DNA of 64,000 bases from Spinacia oleracea (lineage: Eukaryota; Streptophyta; Magnoliopsida; Caryophyllales; Amaranthaceae), in NCBI RefSeq assembly GCF_020520425.1, contig NC_079488.1, forward strand, positions 3,945,747 to 4,009,746, given 5' to 3'. A program made the translations under genes and the position numbers. Shown in pieces: positions 44,731-59,720 of the stretch (its first letter is position 1; each line of letters starts with the position of its first letter). A model generated the notes under the pieces. It was given only the letters and a program-made list of their open reading frames with translations, searched no databases and was not told the origin of the DNA.

Positions 44731-47700
44731 GTTTGCGTTACGATTAGATCGTTTTGAATGTTTAATTTGAAAATTTCAGTTCACGTAATTTTAATTAATT
44801 TTAAAATTAATAATTTGAATTAATTTCTTGGATTTTAATTTTGAATATTATAATTATAATAAATGGAATTTATTCTAATTATTTTACTAAAATTAAAATC
44901 ATGAATTAATTTAAATGCGACTGAAATTAAATTAAATTTTTGGATTCAATTATAAATTTATATGAGCTTTAAATTTTAATTAAATTTGTATGTTTCCGGT
45001 TAGACTAGAAATACAATTTTATGTTTAAAATTAGTAAAGCATATGAATTTATTGGTTTGAGTGGGAGCGCTTTTTAGTCATAAACTCTTGATTAGGTCTA
45101 CAAATCCTTAAGGTTAAAACAACTCGATTAGAATTAATAAGGACTGAATAATTGGTAGATTATTGGTGCCCTTGATTAATTGCTGCAAATGTTTACGTGA
45201 TGCATAATGTGTTTTACTAACCAGCTATGTGGGCCATTCATGATAATGAATGGGTGAATGGTATATATTGTATATGTACTGTTTTGCAGGTTATGAAGTG
45301 ACTAGTATGGCCCAAATAGGATAGAAAATATGGTCTGCGTACCATTAATTTGAATGTAATTGGTCTAAAGTACCAAAGTTATTTTTCAATTCAAATATGG
45401 TCTGCGAACCATCAAATAGTTGTAATTAGTTATAGCTTATCCTATTTGAAGAAAATGGTGCCTCCCACGGAGATTTTCAAGACGGACTTTGAAGTTAAAG
45501 CTTCAAGATGAAGTCGGGCCATACTAGATCACAAATATCTTATGCATGTTTTAAGTTATTTATTGCTTTTAAATATGTCTTAAAATGCATGAGATCAAAA
45601 GCTTGATTATGTTGCATGATTAAGGATTTTAGTTCACTTAAAATCTAACCAACATAGTAAGAGCTTAAGTTCCAAACTTAAAAAAAAATTGAGTTAAAAG
45701 GTGCCATGCCAAAATATACACTTGCTTGGATATCCTTTACATCAATCTAGTAATAGTTTTCGCTCAGCGAGGTGTTACTTATTGGTCCTAAAGGGGCAAG
45801 GTACACAAATAATTGTGAGTACATGTTAGTTTTGGTGAAACTCAACGATATAAGTAAGGAGTCCTTTTATGTCGTGGCGAAATCGATAGGTTTACCTAAT
45901 AAGTTCTTAGACGTGCCTATCAACCAAGAGTAGTTTCTAGACTATTAGCAAAAGGCTTTTGCTTACCTAAAATGTTTTAGAATTGAGTCGACAAACTGTG
46001 CTTAATTCTTCAATGGTTTTAGGGTCTTGGAATCATTTTATTCACACCTGCCGGAACACATAATTCGAATAAAATGCTAATTTGAATTGCATGGTTGCTT
46101 TAATTTCAAGTTATTATTCATGATAAATGTTTAGACTTTGCATGCTTCAATGTATGTTTTAATTATTGTTTATAATTAAATATCTTGCACTGCAATAAAT
46201 CCTTTTAGAAAGGTAACAGTAAATTTCCTCGATTGGTAGTGAATCCAAGAACAATTCACGGAAAAGAGAGAAAGTGAGCAATTTAAAATGTACGTTTCTT
46301 ATAGCGACTTTTATGGTTGTTTTCGAATATCAAAATCGAATGGCAAACCAATTGGTGCTTGTGAATTCAAAATACACTGTAGTTTTGAGATCATAAAGCA
46401 TTGAGTTTAATACGCTCAGCTTTACCAATGGTTAACAACCTAATATCTTTGTCCATTTAATTCTCGAATGAGTCTAGTCCCTAGACATTCGAATAGATCG
46501 ATGCTTAGAGAACTTTAGAAGCTTCTGGTAAGATCATCTAGTTGAAACAAAATATTCAACATAAATGGTAAAGAACCTTGTTGGTGACATTGGACATGTC
46601 TAACAAAGTATAAAAGTCAACACTAAAGAATTCAATTCTTAAGACTATAAGAAAGGGTACAAGAAATAGGAAAACGAGGAACAAATGAAAGGAATTTACG
46701 ATTCCGTTTCTACCTATAAATTTATGTTTAAAGAGAAGTGACCTAGCAATCAAACTTCCTTGGTATCATATACCGCTTGAGGTTCTTACTTCGGTAATAA
46801 CTCAAATAATGGAAGCTAGGATACACTAATGACCTACAAGTGGGAAATGAAGCATGGCAATGCTACATTAGCTGTAGGGTCATCTAGTTTGTTTTAAGTC
46901 CTTTCAAAGGCTGGAACTTAATGGCTATTTTGTTCCATAATCAGCGCAGAAAGACTCACATTCATAAGAACAAAAACAATGCTTGTTTGTTTGTTTATTT
47001 GAATGAAATGGTCAATTACTGGTTGAGTCAATATGCTTGATTAAAACAAACAACTCTTTAAAGAACTTTACTAGGTTCAAATCAACCACTTGATTTGAGT
47101 TCCACTAATCTTTGGCATTGTTGCTTAGACCATGTCAACAAGTTAACATTCACAAGCTCTATTTTAATGGACTTTTGAAAGTTGGTTGATTTCTAGATCA
47201 ACTTAAGACAAGCTAGTCTTACTTGTTGAAAGTAACAAAAGATATGAACTATTGTTAGAACGCCTAGACAATAGAGTTCAAAGCTAAAGAAAGATTTTAT
47301 GACTTTATTATTTCACATGGATTTGAGTGAATATAGGTTTATTTACTCAAATGTGATATAAGTTGAATCTGTTTGGCTAGTTCAAAGATTCAGAAGTATA
47401 AAATCCACTTGGCAAGAAATCATAAAGATCTAGGTTAGATCATGTTGATGATTACTTGAGACCAAATATGATCATCAATGATTGTGTGTTGTAATTTCAC
47501 AATCTAGGTCCATAAGATATGGCATATCTAAGTTGGAATGATCGAAGTCGATTAGTACTTGATTCGATCAATGATGAATCATAAAGACTTTTCCTATAAT
47601 TTCTAAAACAAAATGCTCAACTACCACCAAACTAAACCAAATTCGTCAAAGCTATTGAAAAGTAATTTCAGGATATCTTTTCAATTATATATATATCTAA

Positions 47701-48411
47701 AGAGTTGCTAAACTCAGTGGGAGCTTAGTGTTTGTTATTCAACAAACTAAGGCTCAAGTCTAGATATATGTTTCATTGTGATTTATTCAAATGAGACACA
47801 AGGGTATTGTTTCTACCACGAATTTTTGAGCACATAATGTTTGTTTGCTCGAAATAATGTCCTTTTGGAGATTCGTTTCCAAAATGACAAGTGGGAGAAA
47901 ATAGACCTCGAAAGTTTTCGAGGCGAACAACAAACATAAACGGACATTCCGGAGGCTTTTCGAAGTGCTTCAGAAAATCCGAACTTATTCTTTAAGACTT
48001 TAGAAGTGGCTTTAAAGAATAGACATCTCTTAGAAGACTTTACAAGTGCTTCAAGGAGAACAGAATATTCAAAGGACTTTAAGTGGCTATTGATATTCTA
48101 ATGTTTGATGTTCTATACCCAAGTAGGCATAGAATTCAAGTCACTGAAACTATGAGATTCTTCTATTAGATAGTAAAGAAACATAGAGATCAGGTCAATG
48201 AAACTATGAGATTCTTCTATTAAATAGTGAAGAAACCTACAACTTGCAGTCAAACTATTATCATGTAGATTAATGAGTTTGTGACTTGTAAGAAAGCTAT
48301 GACGAAACCTAGATTCCCTAAAATGGTTAGAGGCCATATATAGACTCAAATGTTTTTAAATGGTTAGAGGCCATAAAACATACTCAATGTTTTGATGACA
48401 AAATTGAAATT

Positions 48412-48738
48412 TTGTTGATTTGCAAGAATAGTTTCACACCTATTGGTTGCAAGTTTGTTTTAAGGATAAAAACCATCAAACATGGAATTGTGTTCACACA
48501 CAAAGCTAGATTAGTTGCTAAAGGTTACAAGCAAATTCATGGCATGGATTGTGTTGAAACCTCATGCAAAATCGTAATGCTTAAGTCTATAATTCAAGCA
48601 ATGATTGCATATTGGTACATATGGCAATTGGATGACAAAACGTATTCCTCAATCAAATGTTGGAATAAACTATGTACATGGTATGTCATAGGATTTGTGG
48701 ATCCAAATAAATGCTTGAAAAGGAAAGCTAGCTTATGA
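48412..48738 (+). pseudogene. Copia reverse transcriptase remnant, element 1
   Basis: The translation holds PIGCKFVLRIKTIKHG and HKARLVAKGYKQIHGMD, matching the conserved start of Copia reverse transcriptase (normally GCKWVFK...YKARLVAKGY.Q..G.D). Downstream LDDKTYSS takes the place of the usual MDVKTAFL. The open stretch is short, lacks the catalytic YVDD block and is not linked to gag or integrase. Confidence 0.8.
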
Positions 48739-50586
48739 AATCTAAGTCCAGATTTAAGCAAGCAATTGGGAATTAGAAATGTATTTTAGTGAAGCTAATA
48801 AGTATTTTAGTTTCATAAAATGTACATGATTCTTATAGATATATAAGAAGTTTAGTGGGAGTACTTAAAACTTAATTGGTCCTATGTGTATTACACACAT
48901 ATCTCTCCATTGTGAAATAACATTCAAATGCTAATGACTTAGATTTGAAATTATTCATCAATGATGGACCATGGCGAAACTTAGTACATACTGGGTATTA
49001 AGATCTATTTACAAAGATCTTATCATATTGTTTTAGATTAAGTAATGGCATTTACTAAATCAAACACGAAAGTCTCCATTGGAGATATTCGACCCATGTG
49101 AATAAATCTAAGTAAAGGATGTTTGAACTATGTATAAGCATTTACTAAGTTAAACATCAAAGAGTCTAAATGAGATTCTTAACCTATATTATATGTCAAA
49201 GAATTTAGCTGAATTTAGTATCTACTGAAACTAGATAAGCTAAAGTTACATGAATAGAATTCAATTGGGAATTATTCTGCAAAAGAATTTATCATGTATG
49301 ATATAATATGAGGATCGCCAAAAACGTATCGTATGACTTTAGCCATGACGAACATATACCAATCTCTATTGATCTAAGTGAAGATCAACTAGATTTAGAT
49401 CAAGAATACTTATGGTACTTGAAAAGGTACATAGGAATAGTTCTTGATTCAAGGAAATAAAGATATGCTAAATAAAAATGCGTGGAACCACTCTTGAAGC
49501 AAGAAAAACGTCTGCTAACTTGATGGTTCTTCATTGCAAAATGAGTAAAACCACCATCGAAGTAAGAAAGACTAGATCACATAATAAACAAACTCGAAAA
49601 GATCTTATTATCATATCTCGAAGAATATTCGATGAAAAGGATATTAAGATTGGCAAAGCATGATAACTAAACCTATGCAACAAGTGAGAAGCAACACTCA
49701 CATTGTAGCACTGGAAATCAAGCATAGCTTTGAATTCCATGAATTGTTTTAGAAGATGGGTTTGAGGCCCATGGTTATAAAACATTGGGGTTGAACATTT
49801 ATCATATATGAAATGTATTTTCATATTCCATTTAATCTTGGTTTAGTATTAAATGATGAGTCCCTTCAACTTGACGATATATTCAAGATAGACTGTCAGG
49901 ACCAGTCCTGTGACTAAGAAATGTCTATCAAGTGAACTTGAATGTCAAAGGTTGAAAATGGTCCCTAAATCGGAGTTTTCTATAAAATTGGACGCATAGA
50001 AAACGTTAGACGATTAGAATGCAAGATGACTAGTAGTTCTGTTTCTTGAACTATGTGGACATAGGCAATGTTATAATCATTTGCATAGATACTTACTTTG
50101 GGAAGACTAGTATCGGACAAGACCTATGAAACTTTACTGTAAGAGATGAAAATCTGTCATAAGTAAATTTCATTAAATTATTAGACACTAAATCCTCAAT
50201 ACCTGAGTGATTTGAGATTACTTGTTTGAGAACTGGTTGCTTTGACGTTGACCAACCGTCGCACCGTAAAAGGAGGCTATAAAGGCAACGCTCAGGTAAT
50301 CACCTATCAAACGAAGTCTAATCTCAAGATCGCAAGATTGGGATTGTCCTCCCATAAATCGGGATGAGATGCTTAAAAGTTGTACAAGGCCACTCGGAGA
50401 GCTAGAAAGTGTGAAATGCATGGCCGTGCTCGGATGAATCATAGTCTATGATTATCTGTTTATTTGATCAGTTGAACTCTGAAACCGAGGAACACCTCTG
50501 GACATAATAAGGATGACAACTCTTACCTTATGTTCAAGAGCAAGCATCGAGCGACAAAGGAATTAGGAAATGCACACTTGTCCCTA

Positions 50587-50602
50587 AGGACAAGTGGGAG
50601 AC
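50587..50602 (+). promoter_or_regulatory. Polypurine tract, element 1
   Basis: AGGACAAGTGGGAGAC just before the 3' LTR; purine-rich, and the equivalent site is at 61,934-61,949 in element 2. Confidence 0.7.
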
Positions 50603-51985
50603 TGAAGGAAATAATGCCCTTGGTCCAAGTATGCATTCTATGTTAAGTCTAATAAATGCGGTTCAGTATTAATTAACAAGTTAATAATTCAGTGAGATCA
50701 AGTGAGCTGAATGCCTAGCTAGAGGCCGCTTCAGTTCAAGTGGAATTAATGATATTAATCCACAGCTTACTCTTGACTGAACCCGTAGGGTCACACAAAT
50801 AGTACGTAAACGGATCAAGTATTTAATGGCATTAAATACTCCATCTATGAATATTCGGAACCGACGGATCTTGGTTTCAGTGGGAGCTAAGATCGTCACA
50901 GGCAAGAAATGAATACTCCGGAAACGATGATATTGCCGGAAACGGAAATATGGATCGTATCGGAAATATGAATATTATCCAAGTCGTAGATGTTGCCGGA
51001 AACGGAAACATGGTACGTATCGGAAAATATTATTGGAAATGGAAATATTACCAGAATCGGAAATATTGCCGGAAACGGAAATATTGTCAGAATCGGAAAT
51101 ATTGCCGGAATCGGAAAATAATTCCGAAAACGGAAATATTAAATATTTGTTCGAAACGGAAATTAATTCCGGAATCGGAAATATTAAATATTGTTCGTAT
51201 CGGAAATAGATTCCGGAAATGGAAATTTAATCGGAAGCGTATCGTACGAATTAGCATCGGACGAGGCTTGCCGGACGAAGGCCCAGCACGAAGCCGGGGC
51301 CATCGCCCAGCAAGCATGCGCGCCACAAGCCCAGCCAAGGCAGCGCCCAGGCCTACCGCAAGGCAGGCCCAGCGCGCGCCAAGGGCCACGGCTGAGTGGG
51401 CCGTGATGCGCGGGCTGCTGCTCGCACGCGCATGGGCAGCCCTTGTGGCTGCCGTGTGTGTGTGAGTTTGTGCTCATGCGTGATTCCTGAATCTGCAAGA
51501 GTCAGTGTATGATTAAATGTCTATTCCTAATTGGATAAATTAATTAAATAGAATTCATGTAGGATTCTAATTCCAATTAATTCGCATCCTACTAGGATTA
51601 CGATTCCTTTTCCATAACTCTATAAATAAAGGCCTAGGGGTCATAATTTATACACAAGTTTCAAAGTATTCAAAAGTGAGTTTTTTGAGAGAAAATTAAA
51701 ACACATCTTGCTCATAAAAGTGCCGAATTTTCTAGTACCTTAAGGGCGGTTCTAGTTGGTCAATCTTAAGGCGGATCCGGACGTGCTGTGGACTATCTAC
51801 GGAGGGACGACATTTGGAGTCCTAAAAGACTTGTTCTTGTTCGGTTCGGGCGCAGCTAGGGAAGGCACGCAACAAAGAGTATGCATCTAATTATGCTATA
51901 TGATTATGTGTAAATAATATGTTTCCTGGGTTAATGGTTGTTTCCGCATGATCTATGTAAATGTCATATGTATCATAACCTAACA
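50603..51985 (+). repeat. Copia element 1, 3' LTR (1383 bp)
   Basis: Same sequence as 41,893-43,274 apart from one extra T near 51,683. Followed by target duplication TCCTA. Confidence 0.93.
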
Positions 51986-51990
51986 TCCTA

Positions 51991-52903
51991 GGCCTAGCTG
52001 ACTATTATAGGGGGTTTGTGAAAGACTTTTCGAACAAAGAAAAACCAATGACCATTTTGATGAAAAAGGAATCGAAATTCGAGTGGAGTGAGAAATGTGA
52101 GAAAGCTCTCTAGATTTTAAAAGAGCGTTTGACCTCCGCACCTGTCGTCGCGACAATTGAAACATCATGAAATCAATTACCCTACCCATGACCTAGAGTC
52201 AGCTGTTATTGTGTTCACTTTGAACGATTTGGAGACATTATCTTTATGGGGCAACATTTGAGATCCTTACCAACCATAAAAGTCTGAAACTTTGGCAAAA
52301 AGGTCTAGTGAATCTTGGGGACGACATTGAAAATGAGTATTGCTTTCCACCCTGCGATCGATGGACAAACTGAGATTACTAACGAAAAATATGTTGAGAG
52401 ACTGTGTTATTGACTTTAAAAGTAATCGGGACGACCACCTAGATTCGATTGACCTTCTTGCAACAATAGTTACTATGCGAGCTTTAAGATGACACTTGTT
52501 GAGGCATTGTGTGGAAAGAAGTGTAGAAATCCAACTTGCTACGATTTTAGTGGAAATATAGCATTGGGGACATGATTCGTTGAAGTAGGAATATCCAAAG
52601 TTATTCCCTGAGATGAGTTACGAGGGCGTAACTCGTTTTCTTTAAGGGGGGTAGAATGCGATAGAAATTCGCGCTTTTACCTATTTTTGTAGCAATTTTA
52701 TGCATTTTATGCTCATTTTTAGCAACTTATACATGTTGATGTAAAGCAAATAGATTCTCCGCATAAGAAAAAGGTGTTCATGAGTAACACAAGAAACTTT
52801 AAGTTGGCAAAAGAGTGCACATGAGTGACACAAGTATTTCTCAAGTAAGAATGAATTAAAGACTTTTGAAAAATGTGTGAATTTTCGTGTCAAGTTTCGG
52901 GAC
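51991..52903 (+). pseudogene. Gypsy pol remnant: RNase H and integrase, then 3' UTR
   Basis: LGLADYYRGFVKDFSN continues the Gypsy reverse transcriptase/RNase H linker interrupted at 41,892. Downstream, KLWQKG-like and AFHPAIDGQTEITN segments are integrase blocks (canonical FHPQTDGQTERTN). Many stops. From about 52,640 it is the untranslated 3' region, ending GTTTCGGGACGAAAC, where Copia element 2 inserted. Confidence 0.75.
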
Positions 52904-52908
52904 GAAAC

Positions 52909-54292
52909 TGAAGGAAATAATGCCCTTGGTCCAAGTATGCATTCTATGTTAAGTCTAATAAATGCGGTTCAGTATTAATTAACAAGTTAATAATTCAGTG
53001 AGATCAAGTGAGCTGAATGCCTAGCTAGAGGCCGCTTCAGTTCAAGTGGAATTAATGATATTAATCCACAGCTTACTCTTGACTGAACCCGTAGGGTCAC
53101 ACAAATAGTACGTAAACGGATCAAGTGTTTAATGGCATTAAATACTCCATCTATGAATATTCGGAACCGACGGATCTTGGTTTCAGTGGGAGCTAAGATC
53201 GTCACAGGCAAGAAATGAATACTCCGGAAACGATGATATTGCCGGAAACGGAAATATGGATCGTATCGGAAATATGAATATTATCCAAGTCGTAGATGTT
53301 GCCGGAAACGGAAACATGGTACGTATCGGAAAATATTATTGGAAATGGAAATATTACCAGAATCGGAAATATTGCCGGAAACGGAAATATTGTCAGAATC
53401 GGAAATATTGCCGGAATCGGAAAATAATTCCGGAAACGGAAATATTAAATATTTGTTCGAAACGGAAATTAATTCCGGAATCGGAAATATTAAATATTGT
53501 TCGTATCGGAAATAGATTCCGGAAATGGAAATTTAATCGGAAGCGTATCGTACGAATTAGCATCGGACGAGGCTTGCCGGACGAAGGCCCAGCACGAAGC
53601 CGGGGCCATCGCCCAGCAAGCGTGCGCGCCACAAGCCCAGCCAAGGCAGCGCCCAGGCCTACCGCAAGGCAGGCCCAGCGCGCGCCAAGGGCCACGGCTG
53701 CGTGGGCCGTGCTGCGCGGGCTGCTGCTCGCACGCGCATGGGCAGCCCTTGTGGCTGCCGTGTGTGTGTGAGTTTGTGCTCATGCATGATTCCTGAATCT
53801 GCAAGAGTCAGTGTATGATTAAATGTCTATTCCTAATTGGATAAATTAATTAAATAGAATTCATGTAGGATTCTAATTCCAATTAATTCGCATCCTACTA
53901 GGATTACGATTCCTTTTCCATAACTCTATAAATAAAGGCCTAGGGGTCATAATTTATACATAAGTTTTAAAGTATTCAAAAGTGAGTTTTTTGAGAGAAA
54001 ATTAAAACACATCTTGCTCATAAAGTGCCGAAATTTTCTAGTACCTTAAGGGCGATTCTAGTTGGTCAATCTTAAGGCGGATCCGGACGTGCTGTGGACT
54101 ATCTACGGAGGGACGACACTTGGAGTCCTAAAAGACTTGTTCTTGTTCGGTTCGGGCGCAGCTAGGGAGGGCACGCAACAAAGAGTATGCATCTAAATTA
54201 TGCTATATGATTATGTGTAAATAATATGTTGTCCTGGGTTAATGGTTGTTTCCGCATGATCTATGTAATGTCATATGTATCATAACCTAACA
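52909..54292 (+). repeat. Copia element 2, 5' LTR
   Basis: 1384 bp, TGAAGG...CCTAACA, with the CGGAAATATT array and a TATA box at 53,937. The primer-binding site follows at 54,294. Confidence 0.92.
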
Positions 54293-55081
54293 GTGGTATC
54301 ACGAGCCCCTTATTATTTTCATAATCTAAATTGCATGAACATGGTTAAATATTACAAATTTGCAAGAATTAAAAGGGGTGATTAATTTTCGTAATTGTTA
54401 ATTAATTGCAAATTGCGTTTATTTAATTATACGTACGCAGTTTTTCGGCAGTTTCTTCGTTACTCATCCGAATTGAGTGATTTTTGTGTCAATTCCGCAT
54501 GTAAAAGGCATTCTAAAATTTTGACAAAAATAGTATTTTTCTGCCGAACCCAGAATTCTCAAATTCGAAGCCTAACTATGACTTTTCGAAGGTTTTAGTT
54601 TTTCGAATGCAAAATTTCGTAAATTTAAGATGTTAAATTAAATATTTGCGATTCTTGTTGATAAATCTTGAATTTTTGATTGACCTACTGCATATGTTTA
54701 ACAAGTTTGAATGCCTAGTCTTGTTAATTATGCAATCTAATTTGTAATTATGATTAATTTGTTGAAAATTAGAATAATTTAGAATTAATTTGATTTTCAT
54801 AATTAATTGTAATTTAATTAGAAACCTATGATTAAAAACCACCATAAAAATTGTAAATTTACGATAAATTTTAAATTTTTATGACCTAGACTTGAATCCA
54901 TATCAATCGGAAATCAATTGGATAATAAATTTTCGATTTTTTCGCCCTAAAATTATGAAATTAATAATATTTATTAATTTGTCATTAATTTTAAATATAA
55001 ATTTTAAATTTTTATGCGATTCGTTCAAATAACTTGCACGCACGAAGCAATGGACGCTTCGTGTTACCCTTAAGGGGTGTT

Positions 55082-55710
55082 GTATAATGCGGGCATGCGA
55101 CGACGAGCAAGGGAGCTCGTTGCCCGTGCGGCACGAATGCAATGAGCAAGGGCGTAGTGCACGAGCACAAGGCAGCAGCCCTGCCTTGTGTCGTGTGCCA
55201 CGAGCAATGAACGAATGGGCATGGGCGAAGGGCGAGCCAAGGCAGTCGCGTGTGGGCAGCAAGCGAGCTGCGCCACAACGCGCGCTGCCTCGCACAAGTG
55301 CGCGCAGCCTCGCGCGCAGCGAGCGCAAGCTCGCGTGCCACGAGCGCTGCGCCCAGCACTGCTCGCGCGCGCAGCGCGCGATGTCGCTCGCCCAGCGAGC
55401 GATGTCGCGCACCAGCGAGCGATGGCTCGCGCCAGCGAGCGATGGCTCGCGCGCGCAGCGCGCGATGTCGCTCGCCCAGCGAGCGATGTCGCGCCCCAGC
55501 GAGCGATGGCTCGCGCGCACAGCGAGCGAGCCAGCGCGCCCAGCGAGCGATCTCGCGCGCGCACTGCGAGCGATAGCTCGCGTGCGATGGGGCGCTGTGC
55601 GGAGGCTTGCGATAGGATAGCAGCAGCTATGCGACGAGCGCATGGGCTGCGCGCACATGGCCAGCAATGGCTGTGTGCGTACGGCCCATGGGCGTGCAAC
55701 GCGTAGGGTG
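55082..55710. repeat. GC-rich island with 20-bp array, element 2
   Basis: Matches 44,063-44,730; the array core (55,371-55,575) is 40 bp (two units) shorter than in element 1. Confidence 0.85.
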
Positions 55711-58700
55711 TTTGCGTTACGATTAGATCGTTTTGAATGTTTAATTTGAAAATTTCAGTTCACGTAATTTTAATTAATTTTAAAATTAATAATTTGAATT
55801 AATTTCTTGGATTTTAATTTTGAATATTATAATTATAATAAATGAAATTTATTCTAATTATTTTACTAAAATTAAAATCATGAATTAATTTAAATGCGAC
55901 TGAAATTAAATTAAATTTTGGATTCAATTATAAATTTATATGAGCTTTAAATTTTAATTAAATTTGTATGTTTCCGGTTAGACTAGAAATACAATTTTAT
56001 GTTTAAAATTAGTAAAGCATATGAATTTATTGGTTTGAGTGGGAGCGCTTTTTAGTCATAAACTCTTGATTAGGTCTACAAATCCTTAAGGTTAAAACAA
56101 CTCGATTAGAATTAATAAGGACTGAATAATTGGTAGATTATTGGTGACCTTGATTAATTGCTGCAAATGTTTACGTGATGCATAATGTGTTTTACTAACC
56201 AGCTATGTGGGCCATTCATGATAATGAATGGGTGAATGGTATATATTGTATATGTACTGTTTTGCAGGTTATGAAGTGACTAGTATGGCCCAAATAGGAT
56301 AGAAAATATGGTCTGCGTACCATTAATTTGAATGTAATTGGTCTAAAGCACCAAAGTTATTTTTTAATTCAAAATGGTCTGCGTACCATCAAATAGTTGT
56401 AATTAGTTATAGCTTATCCTATTTGAAGAAAATGGTGCCTCCCACGGAGATTTTCAAGACGGACTTTGAAGTCAAAGCTTCAAGATGAAGTCGGGCCATA
56501 CTAGATCACAAATATCTTATGCATGTTTTAAGTTATTTATTGCTTTTAAATATGTCTTAAAATGCATGAGATCAAAAGCTTGATTATGTTGCATGATTAA
56601 GGATTTTAGTTCACTTAAAATCTAACCAACATAGTAAGAGCCTTAAGTTCCAAACTTAAAAATTGAGTTAAAAGGTGCCATGCCAAAATATACACTTGCT
56701 TGGATATCCTTTACATCAATCTAGTAATAGTTTTCGCTCAGCGAGGTGTTACTTATTGGTCCTAAAGGGGCAAGGTACACAAATAATTGTGAGTACATGT
56801 TAGTTTTGGTGAAACTCAACGATATAAGTAAGGAGTCCTTTTATGTCGTGGCAAAATCGATAGGTTTACCTAATAAGTTCTTAGACGTACCTATCAACCA
56901 AGAGTAGTTTCTAGACTATTAGCAAAAGGCTTTTGCTTACCTAAGATGTTCTAGGATTAAGTCGACAAACTGTGCTTAGTTCTTCAATGATTTTAGGATC
57001 TTGGAATCATTTTATTCACACCTGCCGGAACACATAATTCGAATAAAATGCTAATGACTTGTTTAAATTGCATGATTGCTTTTATTTTCAAGTTATTATT
57101 CATGATAAATGTTTAGACTTTGCATGCTTCAATGTATGTTTTAATTATTGTTTATAATTAAATATCTTGCACTGCAATAAATCCTTTTAGAAAGGTAACA
57201 GTAAATTTCCTCGATTGGTAGTGAATCCAAGAACGATTCACGGAAAAGAGAGAAAGTGAGCAATTTAAAATGTACGTTTCTTATATCGACTTTTATGGTT
57301 GTTTTCGAGAATCAAAATCGAATGGCAAACCGATTGGTGCTTGTGAATTCAAAATACAATGTAGTTTTGAGATCATAAAGCATTGAGTTTAATACGCTCA
57401 GCTTTACCAATGGTTAACAACCTAATATCTTTGTCCATTTAATTCTCGAATGAGTCTAGTCCCTAGACATTCGAATAGATCGATGCTTAGAGAACTTTAG
57501 AAGCTTCTGGTAAGATCATCTAGTTGAAACAAAAATATTCAACATAAATTAAAATGGTAAAGAACCTTGTTGGTGACATTGGACATGTCTAACAAAGTAT
57601 AAAAGTCAACGCTAAAGAATTCAATTCTTAAGACTATAAGAAAGGGTACAAGAAATAGGAAAACAAGGAACAAATGAAAGGAATTTACAATTCCGTTTCT
57701 ACCTATAAATTTATGTTTAAAGAGAAGTGACCTAGCAATCAAACTTCCTTGGTATCATATACCGCTTGAGGTTCTTACTTCGGTAATAACTCAAACAATG
57801 GAAGCTAGGATACACTAATGACCTACAAGTGGGAAATGAAGCATGGCAATGCTACATTAGTTGTAGGGTCATCTAGTTTGTTTTAAGTCCTTTCAAAGGC
57901 TGGAACTAAATGGCTATTTTGTTCCATAATCAACATACCTAAATTTCTGTTTTCAAACACAGAAAGACTCACATTCAAGAAAAACAAAAACAATGTTTGT
58001 TTGTTTATTTGAATGAAATGGTCAATTACAGGTTGAGTCAATATGCTTGATTAAAACAAACAACTCTTTAAAGAACTTTACTAGGTTCAAATCAACTTCT
58101 TGATTTGAGTTCCACTAATCTTTGGCATTGTTGCTTAGACCATATCAACAAGTTAACATTAAAAAGCTCTATTTTGATGGACTTTTGAAAGTTGGTTGAT
58201 TTCTAGATCAACTTAAGACAAGCTAGTCTTACTTGTTGAAAGTAACAAAGAATATGAACTATTGTTAGAACGCCTAGACGATATAGTTCAAAGCTAAAGA
58301 AAGGTTTTATGACTTTATTATTTCACATGGATTTGAGTGAATATAGGTTTATTTACTCAAATGTGATATAAGTTGAATCTGTTTGGCTAGTTCAAAGATT
58401 CAGAAGTATAAAATCCACTTGGCAAGAAATCATAAAGATCTAGGTTAGATCATGTTGATGATTACTTGAGACCAAATATGATCATCAATGATTGTGTGTT
58501 GTAATTTCACAATCTAGGTCCATAAGATATGGCATAATCAAAGTCAATTAGTACTTGATTCGATCAATGATGGATCATAAAGACTTTTCCTATAATTTCT
58601 AAAACAAAATGCTCAACTACCACCAAACTAAACCAAATTCGTCAAAGCTATTGAAAAGTAATTTCAGAATAACTTTTCATAAAATATCTAGAGAGTTGCA

Positions 58701-59403
58701 AAACTCAGTGGGAGCTTAGTGTTTGTCATTCGACAAACTAAGGCCCAAGTATAGATATATGTTTCATTGTGATTTATTCAAATGAGACACAAGGGTATTG
58801 TTTCTACCACAAATTTTTGAGAACATAATGTTTGTTTGCTCGAAATAATGTCCTTTTGGAGATTCGTTTCCAAAATGACAAGTGGGAGAAAATAGACCTC
58901 GAAAGTTTTCGAGGCGAACAACAAACATAAACGGACATTCCGGAGGCTATTCGAAGTACTTCAGAAAATCCGAACTTATTCTTTAAGGACTTTAGAAGTG
59001 GCTTTAAAGAATAGATATCTCTTAGAAGACTTTACAAGTGCTTCAAAGAGAACAGAATATTCAAAGGACTTTCAAGTGGCTATTGATATTCTAATGTTTG
59101 ATGTTCTATACCCAAGTAGGCATAGAATTCAAGTCACTGAAACTATGAGATTCTTCTATTATATAGTAAAGAAACATAAAGATCAGGTCAATGAAACTAT
59201 GAGATTCTTCTATTAAATAGTGAAGAAACCTACAACTTGCAGTCAAACTATTATCATGTAGATTAATGAGTTTGTGACTTGTAAGAAAGCTATGACGAAA
59301 CCTAGATTCCCTAAAATGGTTAGAGGCCATATATAGACTCAAATGTTTTAAATGGTTAGAGGCCATAAAACATACTCAATGTTTTGATGACAAAATTGAA
59401 ACT

Positions 59404-59720
59404 TTGTTGATTTGCAAGAATGGGTTCACACCTATTGGTTGCAAGTTTGTTTTAAGGATAAAAACCATCAAACATGGAATTGTGTTCACACACAAAGCTA
59501 GATTAGTTGCTAAAGGTTACAAGCAAATTCATGGTGTAAATTGTGTTGAAACCTCATGCATAATCGTAATGCTCAAGTCTATAATTCAAGCAATGATTGC
59601 ATATTGGTACATATAGCAATTGGATGACAAAACGTATTCCTCAATCAAATGTTGGAATAAACTATGTACATGGTATGTCATAGGATTTGTGGATCCAAAT
59701 AAATGCTTGAAAGAGAAAGC
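59404..59720 (+). pseudogene. Copia reverse transcriptase remnant, element 2
   Basis: The same fragment as in element 1 (GCKFVLRIKTIKHG, HKARLVAKGYKQIHG). Here an in-frame stop ends it at 59,616, where element 1 reads through. Confidence 0.8.

Larger units (their letters stand above)
41893..51985 (+). mobile_element. Non-autonomous Copia-derived LTR element 1 (10.1 kb)
   Basis: The LTRs are 41,893-43,274 and 50,603-51,985. The target duplication is TCCTA (41,888-41,892 and 51,986-51,990). The LTRs start TGAAGGAAAT and end CCTAACA, and differ, as I read them, only by one T in a T run. A primer-binding site follows the 5' LTR and a polypurine tract precedes the 3' LTR. The 7.3-kb interior has no intact gag or pol, only a ruined reverse transcriptase. 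It inserted into the Gypsy RNase H linker. Nearly identical LTRs mean recent transposition, so proteins must have come from elsewhere. Confidence 0.93.

Noticed and set aside
43896-44770. Long open frames on both strands (up to 274 aa) in the GC-rich island
   Set aside because: They overlap in several frames, are Ala/Arg/Ser repeats of the 20-bp array, and recur in element 2 with a shifted length. This is a product of base composition and lack of stops.
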